Origin: Staphylospora marina
Lineage (GTDB): Bacteria > Bacillota > Bacilli > Thermoactinomycetales > Thermoactinomycetaceae
Direction: 5' to 3'
Length of the DNA: 64,000 nt
Assembly: GCF_003856495.1 (NCBI RefSeq)
Contig: NZ_CP034118.1
Span: 848,001 to 912,000 of the forward strand
Below the pieces are notes generated by a model. It searched no databases. It was not told where the DNA came from and saw only the letters and a list, made by a program, of their open reading frames with translations. Below, piece by piece: positions 26,841 to 36,900 of the stretch; position 1 is the stretch's first letter, and each line of letters starts with the position of its first letter. The position numbers and the translations under genes were made by a program.

Positions 26841-27637
26841 TCCGGGAGCTGACGAACGCGGACCGTGAACGGGTGCTGGAGTATCTTCAAAAGGAGAGCT
26901 CTCTGAACCTGTTTCTGATCGGTGACATCCACAATCACGGGTTTCAGAGGGACTTCATGCAGCTGTGGGGAGATTTTGACGGCGAAGGAAATCTGCGGGC
27001 GGTTTTGCTGCGTTGGTACAACAACTATTTGCCCTATTCCCGTCAGGATTTTGATGCGTCAGGATTTGTCCGCTTGATCCGGGAACGGGGAGATTTGCGA
27101 ATGATGTCCGGCATCGCCGAGGTGGTGAACCGGTTCAAGGAAGTCGGGTTGCCGCTGGATTGGTCCAATCGACGGGACATGCATTTCGCCGAACTGACTT
27201 CGGGAGAGCGGTTGGTCCCGGACGAAGCCCCGGAGCCCTTCCGGATTCGGAAAGCCACCTTGAACGATGTCCCGAAAATGATGGAATTGCAGAACCAAAT
27301 CGTGGAATTCGCACACGCCACCAACGTGGAGCAGTCCTTGCGAAAAATGTTTGAGTCGGGCGACGGCCGGGCGTACTTGGTGACCTTGAATGATCAAGTG
27401 GTGGCCATGGGCCGCACCACGGCGGAAAATCCGTATTCCGGCATGGTCGTCGGCGTTGCCACCCATCCGGATCACCGGAAGAAAGGTCTCGGAAGCTTGA
27501 TCGTTTCCCGGCTTTCCCGGGAACTGCTCGCCGCAGGAAAACACCTCTGTCTCTTTTACGACAACCCGGCTGCCGGCTCCATCTACCGCCGACTCGGGTA
27601 CCGGGAGATCGGGATGTGGAGCATGGTGCATGCCTGA
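26837..27637 (+). CDS. GNAT family N-acetyltransferase
   Basis: The 266-residue protein carries a C-terminal GNAT domain (about residues 135-265). The acetyl-CoA loop is VGVATHPDHRKKGLGSLIVS, and the final helix and strand are NPAAGSIYRRLGYREIG. The N-terminal half (residues 1-130) is a divergent GNAT-like domain found in some two-domain acetyltransferases. The acceptor is unknown. The ATG overlaps the stop codon of the YdcF-like gene, and AGGGGAGG lies upstream. Confidence 0.88.
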   Translation: MIRELTNADRERVLEYLQKESSLNLFLIGDIHNHGFQRDFMQLWGDFDGEGNLRAVLLRWYNNYLPYSRQDFDASGFVRLIRERGDLRMMSGIAEVVNRFKEVGLPLDWSNRRDMHFAELTSGERLVPDEAPEPFRIRKATLNDVPKMMELQNQIVEFAHATNVEQSLRKMFESGDGRAYLVTLNDQVVAMGRTTAENPYSGMVVGVATHPDHRKKGLGSLIVSRLSRELLAAGKHLCLFYDNPAAGSIYRRLGYREIGMWSMVHA

Positions 27638-27740
27638 ATATATGGAAGGATTTTTTCGCTGCAGAACGCATGGGCAGATCAACCATTGCGGGTCATCGGG
27701 AATCGGAGCCGGTTCGGTCCAAAGCCGATGATCGGCGGAG

Positions 27741-27780
27741 CCGCAGACCCTCCTGTCAGGGAGGGTCTGCGGTTTTGTTT
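27741..27780. terminator. Strong terminator overlapping the MFS gene end
   Basis: A perfect 13-bp stem, CCGCAGACCCTCC with GGAGGGTCTGCGG, and a TGTCAG loop are followed by TTTTGTTT on the plus strand. The stop codon of the minus-strand MFS gene lies inside the loop region, so one hairpin serves both convergent genes. Confidence 0.9.
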
Positions 27781-29069
27781 ATAACGGATGTCTGTCGGTC
27801 AAGATGGGAGGATTCGCATGCCACTGCTTTTCCGTGGTCCCCCCGCATGCGGAACAGCTTCACATAAAGCACCGACCCGATGAGGGAACACGTCAATATC
27901 AGGCTGAAGACACCCGGCGGTGGCATCCACCCGGAAAGAATGACGGTCAACGGTGCCAGGAATTTGGCGATCGCATATTGCAGACTGTCGGCTCCAAGGT
28001 ATTGCCCTCTGGCATGTTCAGGGGCATACCGGCTGATGAAGCTCTGTTGTACAGGAGAACGGATGATCTCACCGAAGGTGAAGATCACAGTCACAAAAAA
28101 CAGGAACCACAGATGATGGTTCAGCATGAGGGCGAAGGTGCCACATCCGGAAAGCAGGGAAGACAGGATGAACACATTTCGTTCTTTTGAGTGGCGGAAC
28201 CATTTGGTGACGGGAATGATGAACAGAACGAACAACAAACCGTTCAAACCGACCATCCACCCGAAGATCTCCGTGCCGGTCAGTCTCGGAGAATGTTCCA
28301 TCCACGGGAACAAGGCTTGGGCGGGAATGTATTCGGTCACGTAAACGGCCACGTAGAGGTCCAGTTGCATGATGGAGATGAGAGAAAAGATGCCCGCAAG
28401 GAGATAAACGAGAAACACCTTGTCGCGGAAAATGATCCCGTATCCCGACCATTGTTCGCGGATCGTCCGTGCGGGTGAAAAGGATTTCCGTTTCGCCCGA
28501 CGGTCGGACCGGGGCAATGTTTCCGTGGCGAGGATCCATATGGCAAAAAAATAAAGGAGCAGGACTCCCGTGCACGTCCAGAGCAGTTCCGGTCGATGCC
28601 GAAAAAAGAACACGGCTCCGAAGACGGGGCCGATCACCGCTCCCACGTTGTTGGCCGTGGCAAACGTGGCGAAGACTTCCCGACGCTGAGATTCGGGAAC
28701 CAGGTCGGCCACCATGGCCGTACCGGCCGGTCTGTAGATGGCTCCTCCCACCCCGATCAAGAGAAACGCGAAGTAATCGATCCAAGGAGACAGTGACATG
28801 GCAAACAGCGCAAACATGACCGTCTGGATTCCTGTGCCGAGCAGCATGACGGGACGTCTTCCGATTCGGTCCGCCAAGGCGCCACCGACCAAGCTCCCCA
28901 ACATGCTGAACAGGGAAGGGAGGGTCATCAGGAACCCGGCGAACCGTGGTCCGAACGTGGAGCTGAAATGGATCGTCATGAACGGGAAGTACATCCAGAA
29001 CAGCATGTTGAACAAAGCTTCTCCGATCAACCGCACCTTCAAATTGAGATCCCAACATCGGGGTTGCAT
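27756..29069 (-). CDS. Major facilitator superfamily exporter
   Basis: The 437-residue protein has about 12 membrane segments. The MFS motif between segments 2 and 3 is GGALADRIGRRPVM (about residue 62). The sequence GGAIYRPAGTAMVADLVPE matches the drug-exporter (YfkF/YttB-like) group. The GGGAGG ribosome site lies 8 bases before the ATG. The substrate is unknown; similar proteins export drugs or metabolites. Its last codons fall in the shared terminator hairpin. Confidence 0.88.
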   Translation of the reverse strand: MQPRCWDLNLKVRLIGEALFNMLFWMYFPFMTIHFSSTFGPRFAGFLMTLPSLFSMLGSLVGGALADRIGRRPVMLLGTGIQTVMFALFAMSLSPWIDYFAFLLIGVGGAIYRPAGTAMVADLVPESQRREVFATFATANNVGAVIGPVFGAVFFFRHRPELLWTCTGVLLLYFFAIWILATETLPRSDRRAKRKSFSPARTIREQWSGYGIIFRDKVFLVYLLAGIFSLISIMQLDLYVAVYVTEYIPAQALFPWMEHSPRLTGTEIFGWMVGLNGLLFVLFIIPVTKWFRHSKERNVFILSSLLSGCGTFALMLNHHLWFLFFVTVIFTFGEIIRSPVQQSFISRYAPEHARGQYLGADSLQYAIAKFLAPLTVILSGWMPPPGVFSLILTCSLIGSVLYVKLFRMRGDHGKAVACESSHLDRQTSVINKTADPP

Positions 29070-29320
29070 CCTTCCATCCTCCCGGAGTTCATGTTCAGGC
29101 CGCCCGGCTTAAAAAAGCGGTATCCCCAGCATAGACCACGATGGAAAAAAGGAACAGGCTTTTTTTGTTTTTGGTGCAAACTTTCGATGAAGCCCGTTGA
29201 AAAAAGAATCCCCCGGGTTTCGGGTGTTTTTGTGTTATTTGGAGGGAATGAAGATCCTGTTATCAAAATAATAGTTCCATACTAAATTTTCCGTCCATCT
29301 CCCGGGAGGTGCTTTCCTGC
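29070..29320. other. Intergenic stretch between divergent genes
   Basis: No gene is seen. The stretch has T-runs and AT-rich segments suited to the two divergent promoters, but I cannot fix their boxes. Confidence 0.5.
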
Positions 29321-30253
29321 TTGCTGCGAACCGTACTCAATCGTCTGGTGCAAATGGGATTGACGCTGTGGGTCATCGCAACGGTGACGTTTCTGATGAT
29401 GCAGGCGGTGCCGGGGGACCCGTTCACCGGCGAGCGGAAATTGCCGGATGAGGTGCTGCGAAATTTGCGGGCGCATTACCATCTGGATGAGCCGGTGCCC
29501 GTGCAGTATGTGATGTACATGAAGAATTTGCTGACGCTGGATCTCGGCGTCTCCATCAAGTATGAATCCCGGACGGTGAATGACATGGTCAAGGAGGGCT
29601 TCCCGGTATCCGCACGCGTGGGTGCCCAGGCCTTGTTGCTGTCCGTCTTGGTGGGTCTTTTCCTGGGAACCGTGGCGGCGCTCCGGCACAACCGCGGACT
29701 GGATCACACGGCGACGGTGTTGGCCGTGTTGGGCGTGTCGATCCCGGGTTTCGTGCTGGCACCGCTATTGCAGAGATTGTTCGGGGTGGAGTGGGAGCTG
29801 CTCCCCATCGCCACGTATGAAGGGGCGGCCTCCACCATTTTGCCGACGGCGGCGCTTGCGGCATTTCCGCTTGCGACCATTACCCGGCTGATGCGTTCCG
29901 GGATGGTGGAAGTGTTGAACCAGGATTATGTGCGCACCGCGCGGGCCAAAGGGTTGCCTCCCGTGTGGGTGGTGCTCAGGCATACGGTCCGCAATGCAAT
30001 TTTGCCGGTCGTGACGGTGCTGGGGCCTTTGATGGTGGGAATCATGACGGGCAGCTTCGTGATCGAGAGCATTTTTTCGCTGCCGGGGATCGGGAAGTAT
30101 TTCGTGGAAAGCGTGATCAATCGGGATTATCCGTTGATCATGGGAGTCACGATGTTCTATTCGTTTTTGCTGATCAGCGCCAATTTCCTGGTGGATTTGC
30201 TGTACGAGTGGATTGATCCGCGGATCCGGCTGACGAAGAAGGAGGGCATGTAG
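29321..30253 (+). CDS. dppB: Dipeptide-type ABC transporter permease DppB
   Basis: This permease of a peptide importer has six membrane segments. The N-terminal VTFLMMQAVPGDPF matches the family, as does the EAA loop DYVRTARAKGLPPVWVVLRH at about residue 205. VIESIFSLPGIGKYFVESV precedes the last segments. The start is uncertain: GGGAGGTG lies at 29304-29311, which best suits the TTG at 29321. The GTG at 29309 overlaps that site. The 307-310 residues are normal. It is followed by dppC and dppD genes, but no binding protein lies upstream. Confidence 0.92.
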   Translation: MLRTVLNRLVQMGLTLWVIATVTFLMMQAVPGDPFTGERKLPDEVLRNLRAHYHLDEPVPVQYVMYMKNLLTLDLGVSIKYESRTVNDMVKEGFPVSARVGAQALLLSVLVGLFLGTVAALRHNRGLDHTATVLAVLGVSIPGFVLAPLLQRLFGVEWELLPIATYEGAASTILPTAALAAFPLATITRLMRSGMVEVLNQDYVRTARAKGLPPVWVVLRHTVRNAILPVVTVLGPLMVGIMTGSFVIESIFSLPGIGKYFVESVINRDYPLIMGVTMFYSFLLISANFLVDLLYEWIDPRIRLTKKEGM

Positions 30254-30254
30254 G

Positions 30255-31178
30255 ATGCAACCTGGCGTCAATCCCCGTTTTCAGCCGGCGCTGCGACAAG
30301 CGGCGGGGGCCGAACGGATCCGTCGACCCCGTGTTTCTTACGGGGAAGATGTCTGGAGGAGACTCCGGCAAAACCGATTGGCCATGACCGGTTTGACGTT
30401 CATCGTGTTGATTACGGCTTTTTCCGTATTCGGGCCGATGGTGTCCCCGTGGGAGTACAACGAACAAAACCTGGAGACGGGCAAAAACCTGCCCCCGTCC
30501 GCCGAGCATTGGTTCGGGACGGATGATCTGGGACGGGACGTGTTTGTCCGGGTGTGCGAAGGAGGCCGGATTTCGCTGTTCATCGGGCTGATGGCGGCGC
30601 TGATCGATTTGGTGGTCGGAGTGTTGTACGGAGGAATCTCCGGATACCGGGGCGGGCGAACCGATGCGGTGATGATGCGGGTGGTCGATGTGTTGTGGGG
30701 GCTTCCGTATCTCTTGACGGTGATCTTGTTGCTGGTGGTGCTTCCGCCGGGCATCGGGACGATCATCCTGGCACTCACCGTGACGGGATGGCTGAACATG
30801 GCCCGGTTGGTACGGGGACAGGTGCTTATGTTGAAAGAACAGGAATTCGTGTTGGCGGCACGAACGCTCGGGGCGTCACCGGCGCGAATCCTGCTGCGTC
30901 ATCTTGTGCCCAACAGCGTCGGCCCCATCATGGTGATGTTGACCCTGACCGTCCCGACGGCCATCTTTGCCGAGTCGTTTCTCAGCTTTCTGGGATTGGG
31001 GGTTCAGGCGCCGGTGGCCAGCTGGGGAACGATGATCAATGACTCGCTGATCGTGGTGTTGTCCGGAGAATGGTGGAGGCTTTTGTTCCCGGCGCTTTTC
31101 CTGTCCGTGACCATGCTGGCGTTCAATGTGTTCGGAGACGGTTTGCGGGATGCGCTTGACCCGAAGATGCGCAAATGA
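30255..31178 (+). CDS. dppC: Dipeptide-type ABC transporter permease DppC
   Basis: The partner permease has one N-terminal segment and the motif EHWFGTDDLGRDVFVRV (about residue 80), typical for DppC. Five further segments follow. The EAA loop is VLAARTLGASPARILLRH, and ESFLSFLGLGVQAPVASWG comes later. The 307 residues are normal. AAGGAGGG at the end of dppB drives its translation, and the genes lie one base apart. The ATPase gene follows. Confidence 0.94.
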   Translation: MQPGVNPRFQPALRQAAGAERIRRPRVSYGEDVWRRLRQNRLAMTGLTFIVLITAFSVFGPMVSPWEYNEQNLETGKNLPPSAEHWFGTDDLGRDVFVRVCEGGRISLFIGLMAALIDLVVGVLYGGISGYRGGRTDAVMMRVVDVLWGLPYLLTVILLLVVLPPGIGTIILALTVTGWLNMARLVRGQVLMLKEQEFVLAARTLGASPARILLRHLVPNSVGPIMVMLTLTVPTAIFAESFLSFLGLGVQAPVASWGTMINDSLIVVLSGEWWRLLFPALFLSVTMLAFNVFGDGLRDALDPKMRK

Positions 31179-31205
31179 ACTTTTTTCGCGGAAAGGAAGG
31201 ATTCG

Positions 31206-32231
<1,026 letters not shown>

Positions 32232-32262
32232 TCTGTTTTCCCGGGTGCTCATCTTTCCCGAA

Positions 32263-32298
32263 ACGGAGTCGCCTTGTTGCCGGCGGCCCGTTTTTTTT
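32263..32298 (+). terminator. Terminator after dppD
   Basis: ACGG and GCC pair with GGC and CCGT across an internal loop. Eight T residues follow. Confidence 0.7.
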
Positions 32299-32426
32299 GT
32301 GTGTACGCCTCCTTTCTGTTGGCAATACTGGAAAAAGAAAGGAATCGCCGGGCGGATCATGAAACCCGTACCATTTGTAACACTCTTGAGAAAAATGAAA
32401 ATAGACTGTAAAGAAATGGCGATTTC

Positions 32427-32456
32427 TTGACGCCTTCATGACGGGAGGAGTAAAAT
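32427..32456 (+). promoter_or_regulatory. Promoter of the sdhCAB operon
   Basis: TTGACG (32427-32432) is followed after 18 bases by TAAAAT (32451-32456). sdhC starts 75 bases downstream. Confidence 0.6.
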
Positions 32457-32531
32457 AATAGGCGAAGTTGCAAGCCCTTTTTGAACATTTTTGTTTAAAA
32501 AATGTTGATGTCGCGAGATTGGAGGCAAACG

Positions 32532-33182
32532 ATGAGCAAGCAACGCGAATTTCTCAATCGCCGGCTTCACTCGTTGTTGGGCGTCATCCCGGTGGGCTTC
32601 TTCCTGGTGGAACATCTGTTTACAAACTATTATGCCACCAAGGGAGCTGGCGCCTTCATCAAGCAGGTCGAATGGCTCTGGGGCATTCCGTTCCTGCTTG
32701 TGCTGGAGATCTTTTTTATTTTTCTGCCCCTTTTGTATCACGGGGTTTACGGTCTGTACGTGGCTCTGCAGGCCAAAAACAACGTGGGCAATTTCGGCAC
32801 CTTCCGCAACTGGATGTTTTTCCTGCAACGTGTGACCGGCGTCATCACGCTCGTTTTCGTCGTCTGGCACGTGTGGGAAACGCGGATTCAGGTCGCGCTG
32901 AAGGATCTGACTCCCGAAGAAGTTGCACAATTGATGGCGAACCTGATGCAGAATGATGTGACGCTCATCCTGTACATCCTCGGCGTGATCATGGCCGTGT
33001 TCCATTTCAGCAACGGCATGTGGGCATTCCTGGTCAGCTGGGGCATCACCGTCGGACCGCGTGCGCAAAACGTGTCCACCTGGGTGTGGGGCGTTGTGTT
33101 TGTGGTCGTTTCGTACATGGGTGTCAGCGCACTTCTTGCGTTCGCACAACCGGATTTCATGCAACATCTGGCACAGCACTAG
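32532..33182 (+). CDS. sdhC: Succinate dehydrogenase cytochrome b558 subunit
   Basis: SdhC anchors the complex in the membrane and binds two hemes. The 216-residue protein has five membrane segments. Conserved His residues that can ligate heme lie in VEHLFTNYY, LLYHGVYGLY, VVWHVWETR and AVFHFSNGMW. This matches the B. subtilis type with a single anchor subunit. GGAGGCAAACG precedes the ATG. sdhA follows after 17 bases. It passes electrons from SdhAB to menaquinone. Confidence 0.95.
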   Translation: MSKQREFLNRRLHSLLGVIPVGFFLVEHLFTNYYATKGAGAFIKQVEWLWGIPFLLVLEIFFIFLPLLYHGVYGLYVALQAKNNVGNFGTFRNWMFFLQRVTGVITLVFVVWHVWETRIQVALKDLTPEEVAQLMANLMQNDVTLILYILGVIMAVFHFSNGMWAFLVSWGITVGPRAQNVSTWVWGVVFVVVSYMGVSALLAFAQPDFMQHLAQH

Positions 33183-33199
33183 AAGGGAGCACATGATCC

Positions 33200-34957
33200 A
33201 TGAATGAAAGACTGATCGTTGTCGGCGGTGGTCTGGCAGGTTTGATGGCCACCTTGAAGGCTGCCGAAGCAGGCGCCAATGTCATGCTGTTCTCGCTTGT
33301 CCCGGTGAAGCGTTCACACTCCGTGTGTGCACAGGGCGGTATCAACGGTGCCGTGAACACCAAGGGTGAAGGCGACTCTCCGTGGGAACATTTCGATGAC
33401 ACGGTGTACGGCGGTGACTTCCTCGCCAACCAGCCGCCGGTCAAGGCCATGTGTGAAGCGGCCCCGGGCATCATTTATCTGATGGACCGGATGGGCGTTC
33501 CGTTCAACCGGACTCCCGAGGGTCTGATCGACTTCCGCCGGTTCGGAGGCACCAAGCATCACCGGACGGCTTACGCGGGTGCAACCACCGGCCAGCAGTT
33601 GCTCTATGCATTGGATGAACAGGTCCGCCGCTATGAAGTGGCCGGAAAAGTCGTCAAGTACGAGCACTGGGAATTTCTGAGCATCCTGCAGGATGACGAA
33701 GGCCGTTGCCGCGGCATCGTGGCACAAAGCTTGCGGGATCATGAAATCAAAGCATTCCCGGCTGACGCCGTCATCCTGGCAACCGGCGGTCCCGGTGTCA
33801 TCTTCGGCAAATCGACCAACTCGGTCATCAACACCGGTTCGGCGGCCGCTTCCGTTTATCAGCAAGGCGCGTACTACGCAAACGGCGAATTCATCCAGAT
33901 CCACCCGACCGCCATTCCGGGCGACGACAAACTTCGCCTGATGTCCGAGTCGGCCCGCGGTGAAGGTGGACGGGTCTGGACCTACAAGGACGGCAAGCCT
34001 TGGTACTTCCTCGAGGAAATGTATCCGGCGTACGGAAACCTGGTTCCCCGGGACATCGCCACCCGCGCCATCTTCAAGGTCTGTGTCGACATGAAGCTGG
34101 GCATCAACGGCGAAAACATGGTTTATCTGGACCTGTCCCACAAAGATCCGAAAGAACTGGACATCAAGCTGGGCGGCATCATCGAAATCTACGAGAAATT
34201 CATGGGTGAAGACCCGCGCAAGGTTCCGATGAAGATCTTCCCGGCCGTTCACTATTCGATGGGCGGTCTGTGGGTCGACTACAACCACATGACCAACATC
34301 CCGGGTCTGTTTGCCGCCGGAGAGTGCGAGTACCAATATCACGGTGCCAACCGCCTCGGTGCCAACTCCCTGCTGTCCTGCATCTTTGCAGGAATGGTGG
34401 CCGGACCGAAAGCGATCGAATACATCCGCGGTCTGGACAAACACGTGGATTCTTTCGCAAACGACGCGTTCGAATCGCAATGTGCGGCCGAGCAAGAGAA
34501 GTACGAAAACATTCTCAAGATGGAAGGAACGGAAAACGCTTACCTCATCCACAAGGAATTGGGCGAGTGGATGACCAACAACGTCACGGTCGTTCGCTAC
34601 AACGATCGCCTGAAGCAAACGGACGAGAAGATTCAGGAGCTGATGGAGCGTTATCAAAACATCAGCATGATCGATACGGCCAAGTGGAGCAACCAGGCCG
34701 CTTCCTTCACCCGTCAGCTGTGGAACATGTTGCAACTGGCACGTGTGATCACGCTGGGGGCTTACAACCGGAACGAGAGCCGTGGCGCTCACTACAAACC
34801 GGAATTCCCTGACCGCAACGACGATGAGTGGCTGAAAACGACCAAAGCCAAGTTCACCGCCGACGGCCCGGTCTTCGAATACGAACCGGTGGACGTCTCC
34901 CTGATCAAACCGCGCCCGCGCCGCTATGACGTGGACAAGAAGGGAGCGAGCAACTGA
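33200..34957 (+). CDS. sdhA: Succinate dehydrogenase flavoprotein subunit
   Basis: SdhA oxidises succinate to fumarate with covalent FAD. The N-terminus has LIVVGGGLAGLMATLKAAEAG, and the flavin-linking His lies in SVCAQGGINGAVNTKGEGD, whose neighbours differ from the E. coli type as expected for Bacillus SdhA. The active-site segment EFIQIHPTAIPGDDKLRLMS is present, as is HYSMGGLWVDY. The 585 residues match B. subtilis SdhA. The stop codon shares its last base with the start of sdhB. Confidence 0.97.
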   Translation: MNERLIVVGGGLAGLMATLKAAEAGANVMLFSLVPVKRSHSVCAQGGINGAVNTKGEGDSPWEHFDDTVYGGDFLANQPPVKAMCEAAPGIIYLMDRMGVPFNRTPEGLIDFRRFGGTKHHRTAYAGATTGQQLLYALDEQVRRYEVAGKVVKYEHWEFLSILQDDEGRCRGIVAQSLRDHEIKAFPADAVILATGGPGVIFGKSTNSVINTGSAAASVYQQGAYYANGEFIQIHPTAIPGDDKLRLMSESARGEGGRVWTYKDGKPWYFLEEMYPAYGNLVPRDIATRAIFKVCVDMKLGINGENMVYLDLSHKDPKELDIKLGGIIEIYEKFMGEDPRKVPMKIFPAVHYSMGGLWVDYNHMTNIPGLFAAGECEYQYHGANRLGANSLLSCIFAGMVAGPKAIEYIRGLDKHVDSFANDAFESQCAAEQEKYENILKMEGTENAYLIHKELGEWMTNNVTVVRYNDRLKQTDEKIQELMERYQNISMIDTAKWSNQAASFTRQLWNMLQLARVITLGAYNRNESRGAHYKPEFPDRNDDEWLKTTKAKFTADGPVFEYEPVDVSLIKPRPRRYDVDKKGASN

Positions 34958-35709
34958 TGAGCGAACAACAATACGTACACTTCATCATCACCCGTCAGGA
35001 CACTCCGGACAGCCAGCCTTACACGGAAGAGTTCAAGGTTCCGTACCGGAAAAACATGAACGTCATCTCCGCTTTCATGGAAATTCAACGCAATCCCGTC
35101 AACGTCAAGGGTGAAAAAGTGGCGCCGGTCTGCTGGGAGTCCAACTGTCTGGAGGAAGTATGCGGAGCCTGCTCCATGGTGATCAACGGTGTGCCGCGTC
35201 AGGCATGCACGGCGCTGATTGATCATCTCGAACAACCCATTCGCATCGAGCCGATGCGGACCTTCCCGGTCGTTCGTGACCTGATTGTTGATCGCAGCCG
35301 CATGTTTGATGCGCTCAAGCGGGTCAAAGCCTGGATCCCGATCGACGGCACCTACGATCTCGGACCGGGGCCGCGCATTTCCGAGACGGAACGGCAATGG
35401 CGGTACGAGTTGTCCAAGTGCATGACCTGCGGGGTATGTCTGGAAGCATGCCCGAACGTGAACAGCAAATCGGAGTTCATGGGGCCGTTCGTACTCGGTC
35501 AGGTTCAACTGTTCAACTCGCATCCGACCGGTGCGATGAACAAAGAAGAACGGATCGAAGCGCTGTTGGAAGACGGCGGAATCGAGGGATGCGGAAACTC
35601 GCAAAACTGCGTGCAAGCCTGCCCGAAAGGGATTCCGCTCACCACGGCCATCGCCAAAACCAACCGCGACGCCACCAAGCACATGTTCAAAAAATGGCTC
35701 TCCATCTGA
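34957..35709 (+). CDS. sdhB: Succinate dehydrogenase iron-sulfur subunit
   Basis: SdhB carries three Fe-S clusters from flavin to heme. The [2Fe-2S] Cys residues lie in CWESNCLEEVCGACSM with a later Cys in PRQAC. The ferredoxin-like ligands lie in CMTCGVCLEACP and CGNSQNCVQACPKG. The 250 residues are normal. It starts on the last base of the sdhA stop codon, which implies coupling. A strong terminator ends the operon. Confidence 0.97.
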   Translation: MSEQQYVHFIITRQDTPDSQPYTEEFKVPYRKNMNVISAFMEIQRNPVNVKGEKVAPVCWESNCLEEVCGACSMVINGVPRQACTALIDHLEQPIRIEPMRTFPVVRDLIVDRSRMFDALKRVKAWIPIDGTYDLGPGPRISETERQWRYELSKCMTCGVCLEACPNVNSKSEFMGPFVLGQVQLFNSHPTGAMNKEERIEALLEDGGIEGCGNSQNCVQACPKGIPLTTAIAKTNRDATKHMFKKWLSI

Positions 35710-35726
35710 TGCAAGGGGGGAGGGCG

Positions 35727-35759
35727 AACCGCCGGAACCATCCGTTCCGGCGGTTTTTT
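35727..35759 (+). terminator. Terminator of the sdhCAB operon
   Basis: AACCGCCGGAAC pairs with GTTCCGGCGGTT over 12 bp. Six T residues end it. Confidence 0.92.
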
Positions 35760-35771
35760 GTTCATGGAAAC

Positions 35772-35801
35772 AAAAAAAATCGCTGCTTGAACGCAGCGAT
35801 T
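35772..35801 (-). terminator. Terminator after the DUF1002 gene
   Basis: AATCGCTGC pairs with GCAGCGATT around a 6-base loop. A run of eight T follows on the minus strand. Confidence 0.9.
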
Positions 35802-35817
35802 GAACGGTGTGCCCGCT

Positions 35818-36723
35818 TTACTGCTGGCGGGACGAGGAAGAAGTGAAGAAATCACCGATGGCGCGGAACAGATCCCCCAGCCATTCCAGGATGGTGTCAA
35901 GGATTCCGCGGGTGGTTTCATTGTTGAGGATGTTGGCGATGTCCCCGCGCAGCGTTTCAAATTGCGATTTCAACTCATCCCAGTCGATGTTGAGAGAGCT
36001 GAAGTTTTGGGAGAACTGCACGAGCTGATTGACGGTTTGCTCGTTCAGGTTGATGTTGAATTCATTGGAGATATTGATGATGATATCCTTGTACTCTTCG
36101 GGCGTTTCCGGCTTTTCTTTGGCCACTTCTTCTTTCACGCGGTTGATGAACTGCACGGCCTTGTTCGGATCCCCGATTTGTTGGGCCAGTTCGGAGGTGC
36201 GGACGATTTCCTCGTTGGCCACCTGTTTCTTGTTCTCATCGATCTTTTGTCCGGTGGCGGTTTCAAACGCCTTGATGATTCCCGTCAGGGCCGCGGTGCC
36301 GGACACGTTCGTCGGAGCGGTCACATAGATGTCGGCGTCCTTGATCCCGGCGGTGATGGCAGCGTTGGCATACATGCTGTCCGTAATGGTGGTGATCTTG
36401 TTGGTTTTCACCGAGATGCCTTTGCCGCTTTCGGTCAGCGTGATTTTCGCCGAGGACAGGGCACGCCGGCCGATGGTGGCCGCACTCATGTATTTCCCCA
36501 GATATTGATGCTCTTCCTCATTGGTGACATAGATGATGGTGACATCGTCACGATTCACTTGCATCTCATTCAAAATGGCGTCCTGCTGATTGATGGTCAG
36601 GTCTTTTCCGAGCGTGACCACGGTCTCGCCTTCCACCGCATCGGCGGAAACCGTACCCGGTACCAGCAGGGTGACGGCCGTCAATGCGGAGAGTGCCATC
36701 ATTCCGAGTTTTTTCAGGTTCAT
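35818..36723 (-). CDS. DUF1002 (YpuA-like) secreted protein
   Basis: The 301-residue protein begins with a signal peptide: LKKLG, then a hydrophobic stretch, then a likely cleavage near VSADA (about residue 28). The mature part opens with VVTLGKDLTINQQDAIL, the DUF1002 hallmark also found in B. subtilis YpuA. The C-terminal part is helical and acidic. The function of the family is unknown; it acts outside the membrane. AGGGGGA lies 13 bases before the ATG, a little far. Confidence 0.85.
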   Translation of the reverse strand: MNLKKLGMMALSALTAVTLLVPGTVSADAVEGETVVTLGKDLTINQQDAILNEMQVNRDDVTIIYVTNEEEHQYLGKYMSAATIGRRALSSAKITLTESGKGISVKTNKITTITDSMYANAAITAGIKDADIYVTAPTNVSGTAALTGIIKAFETATGQKIDENKKQVANEEIVRTSELAQQIGDPNKAVQFINRVKEEVAKEKPETPEEYKDIIINISNEFNINLNEQTVNQLVQFSQNFSSLNIDWDELKSQFETLRGDIANILNNETTRGILDTILEWLGDLFRAIGDFFTSSSSRQQ

Positions 36724-36846
36724 CGGTAATGAAAATCCCCCTTTACATGGTTGAACAGCGGGCAAAGAACACGGTTTGAAAGCCGGACCGGTCACCCGTC
36801 CCGCCGGTCACCATCAATTTTACCTGTTTCTCTGCATGGTGTGAAT

Positions 36847-36877
36847 AAAAAAGAAAGGGAAGTCCGGTGGACTCCCC
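36847..36877 (-). terminator. Terminator after the fumarase gene
   Basis: GGGAAGTCC and GGACTCCCC form a short stem with a three-base loop. A T-rich run (TTTCTTTTTTA) follows on the minus strand. Confidence 0.7.
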
Positions 36878-36900
36878 ATATCTTTTCCCGGATGGGGCAT

